From assembly GCA_022843325.1 (NCBI GenBank), contig JALHNV010000002.1:36920-100919 (forward strand): a DNA stretch of 64,000 bases. The letters run 5' to 3'. Of this stretch, positions 20,056 to 29,587 are shown piece by piece. The stretch's first letter is position 1. Each line of letters opens with the position of its first letter. The stretch is from Pseudolabrys sp. (lineage in GTDB: Bacteria > Pseudomonadota > Alphaproteobacteria > Rhizobiales > Xanthobacteraceae). The position numbers and the translations under genes were made by a program. The notes under the pieces were generated by a model. It saw only the letters and a program-made list of their open reading frames with translations. It was not told the origin of the DNA and searched no databases.

Positions 20056-21342
20056 CGACGCCGGCTTCTTCTCCTTTGGCGGGCGGTCGTTTTCGGTGAT
20101 CAGCCGGGCGCCGCGCTGGTAGGTGAGGTAGCTCCAGAACCAGGTGAGGGCGACGTTGAAGCGGTTGCGCGCCCCGATCAGAAAATAGATGTGCGCCAGG
20201 CTCCAGAACAGCCAGCCGATCCGGCCGGTCAGGCGCAGGCGGCCAAACTGCACCACGGCGGCGCGGCGGCTGATGGTGGCGAGGTCGCCGCGATGCCGGT
20301 AGCGGAACGGCGTATCGGCCGGACGGCCGGCCACGCGCGCCGCGATCACCTCACCGACGTAATGGCCCATCTGCTTGGCGGCCGGCGCGATGCCAGGCAC
20401 CGGCTTGCCGTCGCTTTGCGTGACCGAGGCGGTGTCGCCGATGACGAATACATTCGCATGCCCGGGCACCGACAGATCGGGCGCGACTTTGACGCGCCCT
20501 GCGCGGTCGGCCTCGGCGTCGAGCCAGGTTGCCGCCGGCGAGGCTTTCACCCCGGCGGCCCAGATGATGTTCCAGGCGTCGATGCGCCCGGCTTTGGTGT
20601 CGACGCCGTGATCGTCACAGCCGGTCACCGCGGTGTCCGTCATCACCTCGACGCCGGCCTCCTCCAGCGCCTTGCGCACATAGTCGGACACTTCGGGCGG
20701 AAAAGCGGGCAGCACGCGCGGCCCGGCCTCCACCAGGATGATGCGGGCCATGCGCGGGTCAATGCGGCGGAAGTCGGTCGCCAGCGTCTTGCGGGCGATG
20801 TCGGCGATGGCGCCAGCCATCTCGATGCCGGTAGCGCCGCCGCCGATAATGACGAAAGTCAGCCGCCGGCCCCGATCGCCTGTGTCGGCCAGCGTCTCGG
20901 CCCGCTCGAAGGCGACCAGAATGCTGCGGCGTATGCGGGTGGCGTCGTCGATGGTCTTGAGGCCCGACGCCACCGCGGCCCATTCGTCATGGCCGAAATA
21001 GGAATGCATCGCGCCGGTGGCGAGCACCAGGTAGTCGTAGGGGACAGCGCCGGACTCCGTGAGCACCTTTTGCCCCGCGGTATCGACGCCGCGCACCGGC
21101 TCCATAAGCACCGTGGCGTTATGCTGCTCGCGCAGGATGTGACGAATCGGCCAGGCGACGTCGGCCGGCGACAGCGCCGCCGTCGCCACCTGGTACAGCA
21201 AGGGCTGGAAGCAGTGATGGTTCTGCCGGTCGATCACGGTGATGTCGGCCGCGGCGTTGCGAAGCGCCACCGCCGCCTCAAGACCGCCGAAGCCGGCACC
21301 GACGATCACCACTTTCGGCCGGTGCGGCTGATCCGGGTTCAT
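20050..21342 (-). CDS. NAD(P)/FAD-dependent oxidoreductase (type II NADH dehydrogenase-like)
   Basis: KVVIVGAGFGGLEAAVALRNAAADITVIDRQNHHCFQPLLYQVATAALSPADVAWPIR. Confidence 0.93.
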   Translation of the reverse strand: MNPDQPHRPKVVIVGAGFGGLEAAVALRNAAADITVIDRQNHHCFQPLLYQVATAALSPADVAWPIRHILREQHNATVLMEPVRGVDTAGQKVLTESGAVPYDYLVLATGAMHSYFGHDEWAAVASGLKTIDDATRIRRSILVAFERAETLADTGDRGRRLTFVIIGGGATGIEMAGAIADIARKTLATDFRRIDPRMARIILVEAGPRVLPAFPPEVSDYVRKALEEAGVEVMTDTAVTGCDDHGVDTKAGRIDAWNIIWAAGVKASPAATWLDAEADRAGRVKVAPDLSVPGHANVFVIGDTASVTQSDGKPVPGIAPAAKQMGHYVGEVIAARVAGRPADTPFRYRHRGDLATISRRAAVVQFGRLRLTGRIGWLFWSLAHIYFLIGARNRFNVALTWFWSYLTYQRGARLITENDRPPKEKKPASS

Positions 21343-21452
21343 GCCTGATATCCCTGCGTTGCGGCCAGGTGGCAAGTCAGTTGCCAAGCCGAGGCCGAGC
21401 CATTAGCACTGCCGCTCATCGCAAAAGTCGATAGAACGGCGAGGCAACGTCC

Positions 21453-22562
21453 ATGGCAACCCACAATCTCCTGCTGCTCCCCGGTGACGGCATCGGCCCC
21501 GAAGTGATGGGCGAAGTGAAGCGTGTCGTCGACTTCTTCAACAAACGGGGTCCCGACAAGTTCACCACCGAGGACGCTTTGGTGGGCGGCAGCTGCTACG
21601 ACGCGCACGGCGTCTCCATCACGGATGCCACGATGGACAAGGCGAAATCGGCCGCTGCGGTGATCTTCGGTGCGGTCGGGGGACCGAAGTGGGACAAAGT
21701 GCCCTATGAGGCCCGCCCCGAGGCGGGCCTGCTGCGGCTGCGCAAGGATCTCGCGCTCTATGCCAACCTGCGCCCGGCGGTGACCTATCCGGCGCTGGCC
21801 GAGGCCTCCTCGCTGAAGCGCGAGCTGGTCGAAGGCCTCGACATCATGATTTTGCGCGAGCTGACCGGCGGCGTCTATTTCGGCGAGCCGAAGACCATCA
21901 CCGATCTCGGCAACGGCCAGAAGCGCGCCGTCGATACCCAGGTCTATGACACCTACGAGATCGAGCGGATCGGCCGCGTCGCCTTCGAGCTGGCGCGCAA
22001 GCGCAAGAACAAAGTCACCTCGATGGAAAAACGCAACGTCATGAAATCGGGCCTGCTGTGGAACGAAGTCATCACGGCGCTGCACGCGCGCGAGTTCAAG
22101 GACGTCGAGCTGGAGCATCAGCTCGCCGATTCCGGCGGCATGCAACTGGTGCGCAACCCGAAGCAGTTCGACGTCATCGTCACCGACAACCTGTTCGGCG
22201 ACATGCTGTCGGACATCGCCGCGATGCTGACCGGCTCGCTCGGCATGCTGGCCTCGGCCTCGCTCGGTGAGGTCGATCCCAAGACCAAGCGCCGCAAGGC
22301 ACTGTACGAGCCGGTGCACGGATCGGCGCCCGACATCGCCGGCAAGGGAATCGCCAACCCGATCGCCATGATCGCGTCGTTCGGCATGGCGCTGCGCTAT
22401 TCGTTCGACATGGGCAAGGAAGCCGACATGATCGACAAGGCCATCGCCGCCACGCTCGACAAGGGTCTGCGCACCGCCGACATTGCCGGGCCGGGTGCAA
22501 AGTCCGTCGGCACCGCCGAGATGGGCTCGGCCATCATTGCCGAACTGGAAGCGCTGGCCTGA
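21453..22562 (+). CDS. leuB: 3-isopropylmalate dehydrogenase
   Basis: [44 protein letters not shown]; full length 369 aa. Confidence 0.96.
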   Translation: MATHNLLLLPGDGIGPEVMGEVKRVVDFFNKRGPDKFTTEDALVGGSCYDAHGVSITDATMDKAKSAAAVIFGAVGGPKWDKVPYEARPEAGLLRLRKDLALYANLRPAVTYPALAEASSLKRELVEGLDIMILRELTGGVYFGEPKTITDLGNGQKRAVDTQVYDTYEIERIGRVAFELARKRKNKVTSMEKRNVMKSGLLWNEVITALHAREFKDVELEHQLADSGGMQLVRNPKQFDVIVTDNLFGDMLSDIAAMLTGSLGMLASASLGEVDPKTKRRKALYEPVHGSAPDIAGKGIANPIAMIASFGMALRYSFDMGKEADMIDKAIAATLDKGLRTADIAGPGAKSVGTAEMGSAIIAELEALA

Positions 22563-22585
22563 CGCCGACGCGCTCGCCTTCAAAC

Positions 22586-22614
22586 AAAAAACGCGGCCCG
22601 GTGGGCCGCGTTTT
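22586..22614 (+). terminator. Rho-independent terminator after leuB
   Basis: aaaaaacgcggcccggtgggccgcgtttt. Confidence 0.85.
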
Positions 22615-22640
22615 GCATTCCGAGCCTGCCTGAGCGGAAA

Positions 22641-23012
22641 CTAGAAACCGATCCACGGATTGTTGCGGCCCGGCAGCGTCCACATGTCCGGCAGCGACGT
22701 CTGATTGCCGCCGAATACGGTGTTATTGAGCACGTTGCTGGCCGAGTAATTCGACGGATAGGCGTATTTGTGGTCGCTGTTCTCGCCCGGGAAAACTTCG
22801 GTGCCGGGATCGAGGTAGGAACGGCGCTGCACGATGATCCGGGTGCGGGCGCGGCCGTCTTCGCCGCGGGTAGTGACAACCGTGCGTCCGCGCGCGTCAT
22901 ACACGATGGCGCTGTTGCGCTGCTGCCGGGACTGCGCTTCGGCGACCGGCGCGGCCAGCAGGGTGGCGGTGGCAGCGACGGCAAAGGCGCCGGCAACGAC
23001 TTTCAAGAGCAT
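22641..23012 (-). CDS. Secreted hypothetical protein
   Basis: MLLKVVAGAFAVAATATLLAAPVAEAQ signal peptide; no family recognised. Confidence 0.6.
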   Translation of the reverse strand: MLLKVVAGAFAVAATATLLAAPVAEAQSRQQRNSAIVYDARGRTVVTTRGEDGRARTRIIVQRRSYLDPGTEVFPGENSDHKYAYPSNYSASNVLNNTVFGGNQTSLPDMWTLPGRNNPWIGF

Positions 23013-23205
23013 GTGATCCTCAACCGGTTCATGGTGCGATTCAGTGTAGCGGTCTTCGCGCCGGGACAACAGACCTATTCAGCCACATGCCCGGGAGGCA
23101 TTCAGAAAACGCCAACCGGCCGGGTTCGTTCCAGCCCGTTGCTTTTGCCGCACCGCGAACCGATAGTCGGGGCATCGCGACCGCACAGCCACCGGGACAT
23201 GGCCC

Positions 23206-23709
23206 ATGGCGCTCGACACCCACGCCGCTCTGCCGGCGCTGCTGCCGCGTCTGGTGGCGTTCGCCCGCACCATCGTCAACGACGCCGACGCCGCCCGCGA
23301 CCTGGTGCAAGAGGCGGTGGCCCGCGCGCTCGGCGCCGGCCGTATCCCGGCCGATGCACCGGCCTACCGCGCATGGATGTTCAAGATCGTCCGCAACGCC
23401 GCGCTTGACGAATTGCGGCGGCGGCGTCCCGAACCGGCCGAGCCGGCGCCGGCGGTCGACCTCTGGCGCTTCGACAGCGCCGCCATCGCCAAAATCACCG
23501 TCGAGCAGGGCATGGCGTCGCTGCCGCCGCTGCACCGCGAAATAATCGCCTTGATCGACATTGCCGGTTTCAGCTACGCCGAGGCGGCCGATGTCCTGAG
23601 CGTCCCCATCGGGACGGTCATGAGCCGCATCACCCGGGCCCGGCTGGCGCTGCTGGCGGCCATTGAAGCGAGCTCGGTGAGGCCGATGAAGTCGAAGCAT
23701 GGCACCTGA
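23206..23709 (+). CDS. ECF-family RNA polymerase sigma factor
   Basis: Sigma2-like DAARDLVQEAVARALG...AWMFKIVRNAALDELRRRR and sigma4-like LPPLHREIIALIDIAGFSYAEAADVLSVPIGTVMSRITRARLAL. Confidence 0.9.
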   Translation: MALDTHAALPALLPRLVAFARTIVNDADAARDLVQEAVARALGAGRIPADAPAYRAWMFKIVRNAALDELRRRRPEPAEPAPAVDLWRFDSAAIAKITVEQGMASLPPLHREIIALIDIAGFSYAEAADVLSVPIGTVMSRITRARLALLAAIEASSVRPMKSKHGT

Positions 23710-24409
23710 ACCGAACGATACCGATATCGAGCGGCTGAACGCGCTGATCGATGGCGAACTGCCGCCGGCCGAGCACGCCGCTTTGGCGGCGCGCATTGCG
23801 GCCGGCCGCGAGCTGGCCGAGGCCCATGCGACGCTGGCGCGGCTCAAGGCCTGCATCGTCGAAAGCGCCGAGCAGACCCCGATGGACGCCTTTGTGCTGC
23901 CGGCGCCGAAACGCCGGGGGCTGCCCGCGGTCGGGGCTGCCGCCGCCGCTGCCGCCATTTTGATCGCAGTCCTGGGCTGGTACGCGCAGCGGCCGGTCGA
24001 GCGTACGCCCGCTTTCAGCATCGCACCGCTGGTCACATTGGCGTCGCTGCCGGCGGCGCCGGTGATCCCCGATCTGGCGCCGGCTGGGCTCAACTTGGTG
24101 GGCGCCGAAATCGAACGCGCCGGGGAGGCCGCGGTGCTGGTCGCCGCCTACCGCGGGCCGCGCGGCTGCCGTCTCGAATTGCGGGTGCGGCCGGCGGCGG
24201 TCGACCTTCCGCCGACCGCCGGCACGAGCCGCCGCGCCTGGACGGCGGGCGGCCTCGCCTACGAACTGGTAGCCTTCGGCATGCCGGACGGGCGCTTCCT
24301 CGCTGTCGCCATGGCCGCCGAATCGGCCACCCGATCCGGCCTGTTGCCGGCCGACGCGGACAACCGGCTGCGCCAGGCCGGCCTGCAGGCGCCGCCCTGC
24401 GTCGGCTGA
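23699..24409 (+). CDS. Anti-sigma factor, single TM segment
   Basis: Overlaps sigma gene; LNALIDGELPPAEHAALAARIAAGRELAEAHATLARL N-terminal domain then TM AVGAAAAAAAILIAVLGWYA. Confidence 0.8.
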   Translation: MAPEPNDTDIERLNALIDGELPPAEHAALAARIAAGRELAEAHATLARLKACIVESAEQTPMDAFVLPAPKRRGLPAVGAAAAAAAILIAVLGWYAQRPVERTPAFSIAPLVTLASLPAAPVIPDLAPAGLNLVGAEIERAGEAAVLVAAYRGPRGCRLELRVRPAAVDLPPTAGTSRRAWTAGGLAYELVAFGMPDGRFLAVAMAAESATRSGLLPADADNRLRQAGLQAPPCVG

Positions 24410-24426
24410 TCGCCCCATAAAGTTTT

Positions 24427-24452
24427 GGAATAAATTTCCGGGCTGGTCCGTT
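24427..24452 (+). promoter_or_regulatory. ECF-type promoter-like site GGAAT-N17-CGTT upstream of the sulfite dehydrogenase gene
   Basis: ggaat at 24427-24431, 17-nt spacer, cgtt at 24449-24452; about 72 nt before the ATG at 24524. Confidence 0.45.
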
Positions 24453-24523
24453 TCTTCTCCAAGCGTCATGGCGGAGATCATGACGCAACGTCGCCGCCGC
24501 GAGCGGCCAGGGAGAGAAACATC

Positions 24524-25873
24524 ATGCCGGACAAGATCGAACGTTCGATCGAGGAGCTGTATCGCGATAGCCCCGAACGCGCCGATGCGGAAGTTTTCGG
24601 CCGCGAAACCGGGCCGAGCCGCCGCGGCTTTCTGAACGGCGCCGGTTTGGCGGCCATGAGCGCCGTCGTCGGTGGCGCCATCCCGTTCGCTGCCAACATG
24701 CCGGGCGGATTGATCCCCGCCGCGATGGCGCAGGCGACGCCGCCGACGCCGCCGCCGGCCAAGAAGGGCCCAACCTACCTCAATTATCCCGGCAAGAACG
24801 ACCGGCTGGTGGTGATCGGCGAGCGTCCGCTGGTGGCGGAAACGCCCGAGCATTTGCTCGATGACGACACCACACCGATCGAGAAGTTTTTCATCCGTAA
24901 CAACGGACAGATTCCGGAAGAGGCCAAAGAGGGCGACAAGTGGAAGATCGCCGTCGACGGTGAGGTCAACAACAAGCTCGAGCTGACGCTCGGCGAGCTG
25001 AAGTCGAAGTACAAGGCGCAGACGCGGCGCATGGTGCTGGAGTGCGGCGGCAACGGCCGCGCCTTCTACTCGCCGCCGGCCAGCGGCAACCAGTGGACCA
25101 ATGGCGGCGCCGGTTGCGCCGAATGGACCGGCGTGCGGCTGGGCGACGTGCTGAAGGCCGCCGGCGTCAAGCCGTCCGGCATCTACACGGCGCATTACTC
25201 GTCCGACCTGCATCTGTCCGGCGATGCCAGCCGCGAAGTGCTGTCGCGCGGCATGCGCATGGCCAAGGCGATGGATCCCGACTCCATGATCGTCTGGGCG
25301 ATGAACGGCCAGCCGCTGCCGAATATTCACGGCGGCCCGGTGCGTCTGCTGATCCCCGGCTGGCCGGGTTCGCTGTCGCAGAAATGGCTGACCAAGATTA
25401 CCATCCGCGACAAGGAGCATGACGGTCAGGGCATGACCGGCACGTCCTACCGGCTGGCCATCAAGCCGATGGTGCCGGGCGACAAGGCCGACCCGAAAAA
25501 CTTCCGGGTGATGGAATCGATGCCGGTGCGCTCGATTATCACCAGCCCTGCCAACGGCACCAAGTTGGCCGCCGGATCCAAGGGAGTGAAATTGCGCGGC
25601 GCGTCGTGGGCCGGCGATCTCACCGTCAAGACCGTCGACGTCTCGACCGATTACGGCATGACCTGGCAGCCGGCCAAACTCGAGAAGCCGAAGAACAAAT
25701 ACGACTGGCAGCGCTGGACCGCCGCGGTGAAGCTGCCGGGCGACGGCTATTACGAGATCTGGGCGCGGGCGACGGATTCCAAAGGAAAGATGCAACCGCA
25801 TGTCGCGGCGAACTGGAATCCCAGCGGCTACGGCGGCAATCCGATGCACCGCATCGCGGTGCTGGTCGGCTGA
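24524..25873 (+). CDS. Sulfite dehydrogenase/oxidase-like molybdopterin subunit (SorA-like), Tat-exported
   Basis: Tat motif PSRRGFLNGAGLAAMSAVVGG; RMVLECGGNGRAFYSPPASGNQWTNGGAGCAEWTGVRLGDVL; C-terminal Mo-co dimerisation domain. Confidence 0.9.
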   Translation: MPDKIERSIEELYRDSPERADAEVFGRETGPSRRGFLNGAGLAAMSAVVGGAIPFAANMPGGLIPAAMAQATPPTPPPAKKGPTYLNYPGKNDRLVVIGERPLVAETPEHLLDDDTTPIEKFFIRNNGQIPEEAKEGDKWKIAVDGEVNNKLELTLGELKSKYKAQTRRMVLECGGNGRAFYSPPASGNQWTNGGAGCAEWTGVRLGDVLKAAGVKPSGIYTAHYSSDLHLSGDASREVLSRGMRMAKAMDPDSMIVWAMNGQPLPNIHGGPVRLLIPGWPGSLSQKWLTKITIRDKEHDGQGMTGTSYRLAIKPMVPGDKADPKNFRVMESMPVRSIITSPANGTKLAAGSKGVKLRGASWAGDLTVKTVDVSTDYGMTWQPAKLEKPKNKYDWQRWTAAVKLPGDGYYEIWARATDSKGKMQPHVAANWNPSGYGGNPMHRIAVLVG

Positions 25874-26268
25874 TGCAATTCCCGCACGTCACTGCCGCCG
25901 CGCCATGGGCGCGGCGGCTCACCCTCTTCGCAACGTTGCTGGTTGGCGTCTCGCTGTTAGCGGGCCTTGCTGGCGCACAGCAACAGACCTTCACCCCGCG
26001 CGACGAAAGTCCCGAGGAGTATCCGGCCGGTCCCGGACGCGACGAGACTTTCTATTCCTGCACCGCCTGTCATGGTTTCAAGCTGGTGGCGCAACAGGGC
26101 ATGACGCGCCAGCGCTGGGACGACACGCTGGTCGTCATGACGCAACGGCACGGCATGCCGGCGCTGGAAGGCAGCGACCGCGAGCTGGTGCTGAACTATC
26201 TCGAAACGCACTATCCACCGACCGCGGCGGCGCCGGGCGGTTGGCAAAATCCGTTCCTCAATCGCTGA
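25873..26268 (+). CDS. c-type cytochrome subunit (SorB-like)
   Basis: Signal peptide; single CTACH (CxxCH) haem motif in ETFYSCTACHGFKLV; ATG overlaps previous stop by 1 nt. Confidence 0.85.
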   Translation: MQFPHVTAAAPWARRLTLFATLLVGVSLLAGLAGAQQQTFTPRDESPEEYPAGPGRDETFYSCTACHGFKLVAQQGMTRQRWDDTLVVMTQRHGMPALEGSDRELVLNYLETHYPPTAAAPGGWQNPFLNR

Positions 26269-26306
26269 CGCCTGACACCCTTTGCGCTTGTGAGGGCGTC
26301 CGGGTA

Positions 26307-27500
26307 TTGAACGTGGGTGTGAACACTCACGGCAGCGACGTCAGGAACACCCGCGTGCGAAAGCCAAAGTCTTCCGGCAAGCCGTCGCGTTCGAAGGCAA
26401 AGCGTCTCGTCCTGCCCGGCAAGAGCGCGCGTCTGGTCGTTATCGGCGCAACGCCTCTGGTGGCGGAGACGCCGGAGAGCCTGCTCGACGACGACACCAC
26501 GCCGACCGAGAAGCTTTTCATTCGCAATAACGGCAAGGTGCCGGCGCGGACGCGTCAGCCCGACAACTGGATGCTGACGGTCGATGGCGAAGTGCACCAG
26601 CCGCTCACGATTTCGCTCGGCGACCTGAAGGCACGGTTCAAACCGGTGACGCGTCGCCTGCTGCTCGAATGCGGCGGTAATGGCCGATCGTTTCAATCGC
26701 CGCCCGCCGAAGGCGTGCCATGGACCAATGGCGGTGCCGGCTGTCCGGAATGGACAGGCGTCCGGGTCGCTGACGTGTTGAAGGCGGCGCGACTCAAGCC
26801 GGGTGCGGTGTTCAGCGGCCACTACGGCGCCGATCCGTCACTCGATGGCACCGTCGGCGCGGCGATGTCGCGCGGCGTGCCGATCGCCAAGCTGATGGAC
26901 GAGAGCAACCTGATCGCCTTCGCCATCAACGGCGAGCCGCTGCCGCTGCTGCACGGCTTTCCGGTGCGGCTGGTGATCCCGGGCTGGCCATCGTCGGTAT
27001 CGACCAAGTGGCTGACGCGGATCTGGATTCGCGATCGCTATCACGATGGCGCCGGCATGGGCGGCTTCTCGTATCGCGTCCCGGTCAAGCCGATGGCGCC
27101 GGGTGCCAAGGCCGTTCCGAAGAACTTCGTCGATCTGGAATCGATGCCGGTGCGCTCGATCATCACCAGTCCCGCCGATGGCGCGCAGATCGCCGCCGGC
27201 ACGCGCGCGCTGGCGTTGCGCGGCGCGGCCTGGGCAGGTGATGAGACTGTGGCGAAAGTCGATCTGTCGATCGACGGCGGTGCGACCTGGCAGAAAGCCG
27301 ATCTGGCGAAGCCGAAAAATCGGCACGACTGGCAGCGCTGGACGGCGTCGCTGAAAATCCCGAACGATGGCTATTACGAGATCCTGGTGCGGGCGACGGA
27401 TAGACGCGGCGTCGCGCAGCCCTTTGCCGCCAGTCACTGGAATCCGCACGGCTACGGCGTAAATCCGATGCACCGCATCGCCGTCACCGTCGGCACGTGA
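26307..27500 (+). CDS. Second SorA-like molybdopterin oxidoreductase paralog (start uncertain: TTG 26307 / GTG 26313 or 26319)
   Basis: ARLVVIGATPLVAETPESLLDDDTTPTEKLFIRNNGKVP...LLLECGGNGRSFQSPPAEGVPWTNGGAGCPEWTGVRVADVLKAARL parallels the 24524 product. Confidence 0.85.
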   Translation: MNVGVNTHGSDVRNTRVRKPKSSGKPSRSKAKRLVLPGKSARLVVIGATPLVAETPESLLDDDTTPTEKLFIRNNGKVPARTRQPDNWMLTVDGEVHQPLTISLGDLKARFKPVTRRLLLECGGNGRSFQSPPAEGVPWTNGGAGCPEWTGVRVADVLKAARLKPGAVFSGHYGADPSLDGTVGAAMSRGVPIAKLMDESNLIAFAINGEPLPLLHGFPVRLVIPGWPSSVSTKWLTRIWIRDRYHDGAGMGGFSYRVPVKPMAPGAKAVPKNFVDLESMPVRSIITSPADGAQIAAGTRALALRGAAWAGDETVAKVDLSIDGGATWQKADLAKPKNRHDWQRWTASLKIPNDGYYEILVRATDRRGVAQPFAASHWNPHGYGVNPMHRIAVTVGT

Positions 27501-27513
27501 ATAAGCGTGTGAT

Positions 27514-28365
27514 TTATCGCCCGGCCGCTGCCCTCCAAAGCGCGCGATGCTTTGGCGTCGGTGCCATCAGGGGGCTGCGCTGCCCGCAGTAGCTGCGGGC
27601 GAGTTCGGCCTGCGCGAACAGCGCGCCGACTTTCGGTTCGCTGCCGGCCGCGAGCAGCGTCAGCCGGTCCAACGCGCAGGCCAGCGTCGATCTCTCGATC
27701 AGATCGGGCCCGCTTTGGCAGAACCAGCCGGACATCTGAAGCAGCGGCTCGTCAAAGTCGCGCACAAAAGCGAGGCAGCGCCGCGCCACGCCCTTTGTGG
27801 TGTCGAAACTGACGATGGTCAGCGGCCCGAATTTGCTGTCCAGCGGCGCGGCCGATTGCACGATGGCTGCCGGCCCCAACGCGGCGGCGCTGGCGGCGAT
27901 GTCGGCCCGCGGGTCGCCCAGGAAAGTAACCTCGGTGCCGGGGCGGTAAATCTCGACCTGAAGGTAGGGGCCGGCCCCGTCCGGCTCGCCGAGGCCGAGG
28001 ATGTCCTTGCGGCCCCCACCGGCCGAATGGCGGCGGATGGCGTAGCTTGACGGCATGCCGGCCGCTTCCGGGATCGACAGATTGAACGCCGGGAAGGGAC
28101 GCTCGATCTCGACCCAGGGCGAGCGCTGCGGCGGCGGGTCCGGGTTCGGCACCGGGGCCGGCTGCGATAGGTACACCGTGGCTATGGACAGGACGGCGGC
28201 GGCACCCAGATAAGCCAGCACGCGCACAAAGGCGTCGGGCAGCTCCTCACGCCACGAATGCAGGGCCGGATGCATGGTCCCTCCGGACGGCTCGCTGAGC
28301 GGGCCACCGTTGTCATCCCGCTCTTTCTCGCTTAGAAGCGCTGCCATCCGGTTGTGGATTGCCAA
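27514..28365 (-). CDS. Hypothetical protein with one TM segment
   Basis: 283 aa ORF; VRVLAYLGAAAVLSIATVYLS TM; no family recognised; start may be internal (MHPALHS). Confidence 0.6.
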   Translation of the reverse strand: MAIHNRMAALLSEKERDDNGGPLSEPSGGTMHPALHSWREELPDAFVRVLAYLGAAAVLSIATVYLSQPAPVPNPDPPPQRSPWVEIERPFPAFNLSIPEAAGMPSSYAIRRHSAGGGRKDILGLGEPDGAGPYLQVEIYRPGTEVTFLGDPRADIAASAAALGPAAIVQSAAPLDSKFGPLTIVSFDTTKGVARRCLAFVRDFDEPLLQMSGWFCQSGPDLIERSTLACALDRLTLLAAGSEPKVGALFAQAELARSYCGQRSPLMAPTPKHRALWRAAAGR

Positions 28366-28398
28366 ATCCGGCCGGAATAATTTTTCGGAGAGTTAACA

Positions 28399-29433
28399 AT
28401 GGGTTACAAGGTCGCCGTGGTAGGCGCCACCGGCAATGTCGGGCGCGAAATGCTCAACATTCTGGCCGAGCGGAATTTTCCTGCCGACGAAGTCGTCGCT
28501 CTCGCCTCGCGCAAGAGCATGGGCCAGGAGTGCACCTTCGGCGACAAGACGCTGAAAGTGAAGGCGCTCGACCATTACGATTTCTCCGATGTCGACATCT
28601 GCCTGATGTCGGCCGGCGGCGCCGTGTCGAAGGAGTGGTCGCCGAAGATCGGCGCGCAGGGCGCGGTGGTGATCGACAACTCGTCGGTCTGGCGCATGGA
28701 CCCGGACGTGCCGCTGGTGGTGCCGGAGGTGAACGCCGACGCGGTCGCCGGCTACACCAAGAAGAACATCATCGCCAATCCGAACTGCTCGACGGCGCAA
28801 CTCGTCGTGGCACTGAAGCCGTTGCACGACAAGGCGGTGATCAAGCGCGTGGTGGTGGCGACCTATCAGTCGGTGTCGGGCGCCGGCAAGGATGCGATGG
28901 ACGAACTGTTCTCGCAGACCAAGGCCGTGTTCACGCTCGGCGAGGTGGTCGAGAAGAAGTTTCCCAAGCGCATCGCCTTCAACGTCATTCCGCAGATCGA
29001 TGTGTTCATGGAGGACGGCTACACCAAGGAAGAGTGGAAGATGATGATGGAGACCAAGAAGATTCTTGATCCCAAAATCAGGCTGACCGCGACCTGCGTG
29101 CGCGTCCCCGTCTTCATCGGCCATTCGGAGGCGGTCAACATCGAGTTCGAGAACCCGATCAGCGTTGACGAAGCGCGCGAAATCTTGCGCGCCGCGCCCG
29201 GCTGCCTGGTGATCGACAAGCATGAGCCGGGCGGCTACGTGACGCCGTACGAGGCGGCCGGCGAGGACGCGACCTATATCAGCCGCATCCGCACCGACCC
29301 GACGGTCGAGAACGGCCTTGAGATGTGGGTGGTCGCCGACAACCTGCGCAAGGGCGCGGCGCTGAACGCCATCCAGATCGCCGAGTGCCTGATCAACCGC
29401 AAGCTGATCCAGGCCAAGAAGAAGGCGGCGTAG
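28399..29433 (+). CDS. asd: Aspartate-semialdehyde dehydrogenase
   Basis: GYKVAVVGATGNVGREML; IIANPNCSTAQLVVALKPL; 344 aa. Confidence 0.96.
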   Translation: MGYKVAVVGATGNVGREMLNILAERNFPADEVVALASRKSMGQECTFGDKTLKVKALDHYDFSDVDICLMSAGGAVSKEWSPKIGAQGAVVIDNSSVWRMDPDVPLVVPEVNADAVAGYTKKNIIANPNCSTAQLVVALKPLHDKAVIKRVVVATYQSVSGAGKDAMDELFSQTKAVFTLGEVVEKKFPKRIAFNVIPQIDVFMEDGYTKEEWKMMMETKKILDPKIRLTATCVRVPVFIGHSEAVNIEFENPISVDEAREILRAAPGCLVIDKHEPGGYVTPYEAAGEDATYISRIRTDPTVENGLEMWVVADNLRKGAALNAIQIAECLINRKLIQAKKKAA

Positions 29434-29436
29434 GTC

Positions 29437-29584
29437 TTCCCTCGCCCCGCTTGCGGGGAGAGGGTGGCGAGCGAAGCGAGCCGGGTGAGGGGGCTTCGCT
29501 GTATTTGAGGCGCCTCCTCACCCGACCATCTTCGCTTTGCTCAGACGGTCGACCTCTCCCCGCAGGCGGGGAGAGGTGAAGAAG
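29437..29584. repeat. Palindromic intergenic repeat, family B
   Basis: cttccctcgccccgcttgcggggagagggtggcgagcgaagcgagccgggtgaggggg ... cctctccccgcaggcggggagaggtgaag. Confidence 0.75.
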
Positions 29585-29587
29585 AAA

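Noticed and set aside
23630-25849. 739-aa minus ORF opposite the anti-sigma and SorA-like genes
   Set aside because: Antisense shadow ORF, biased composition, no motifs.
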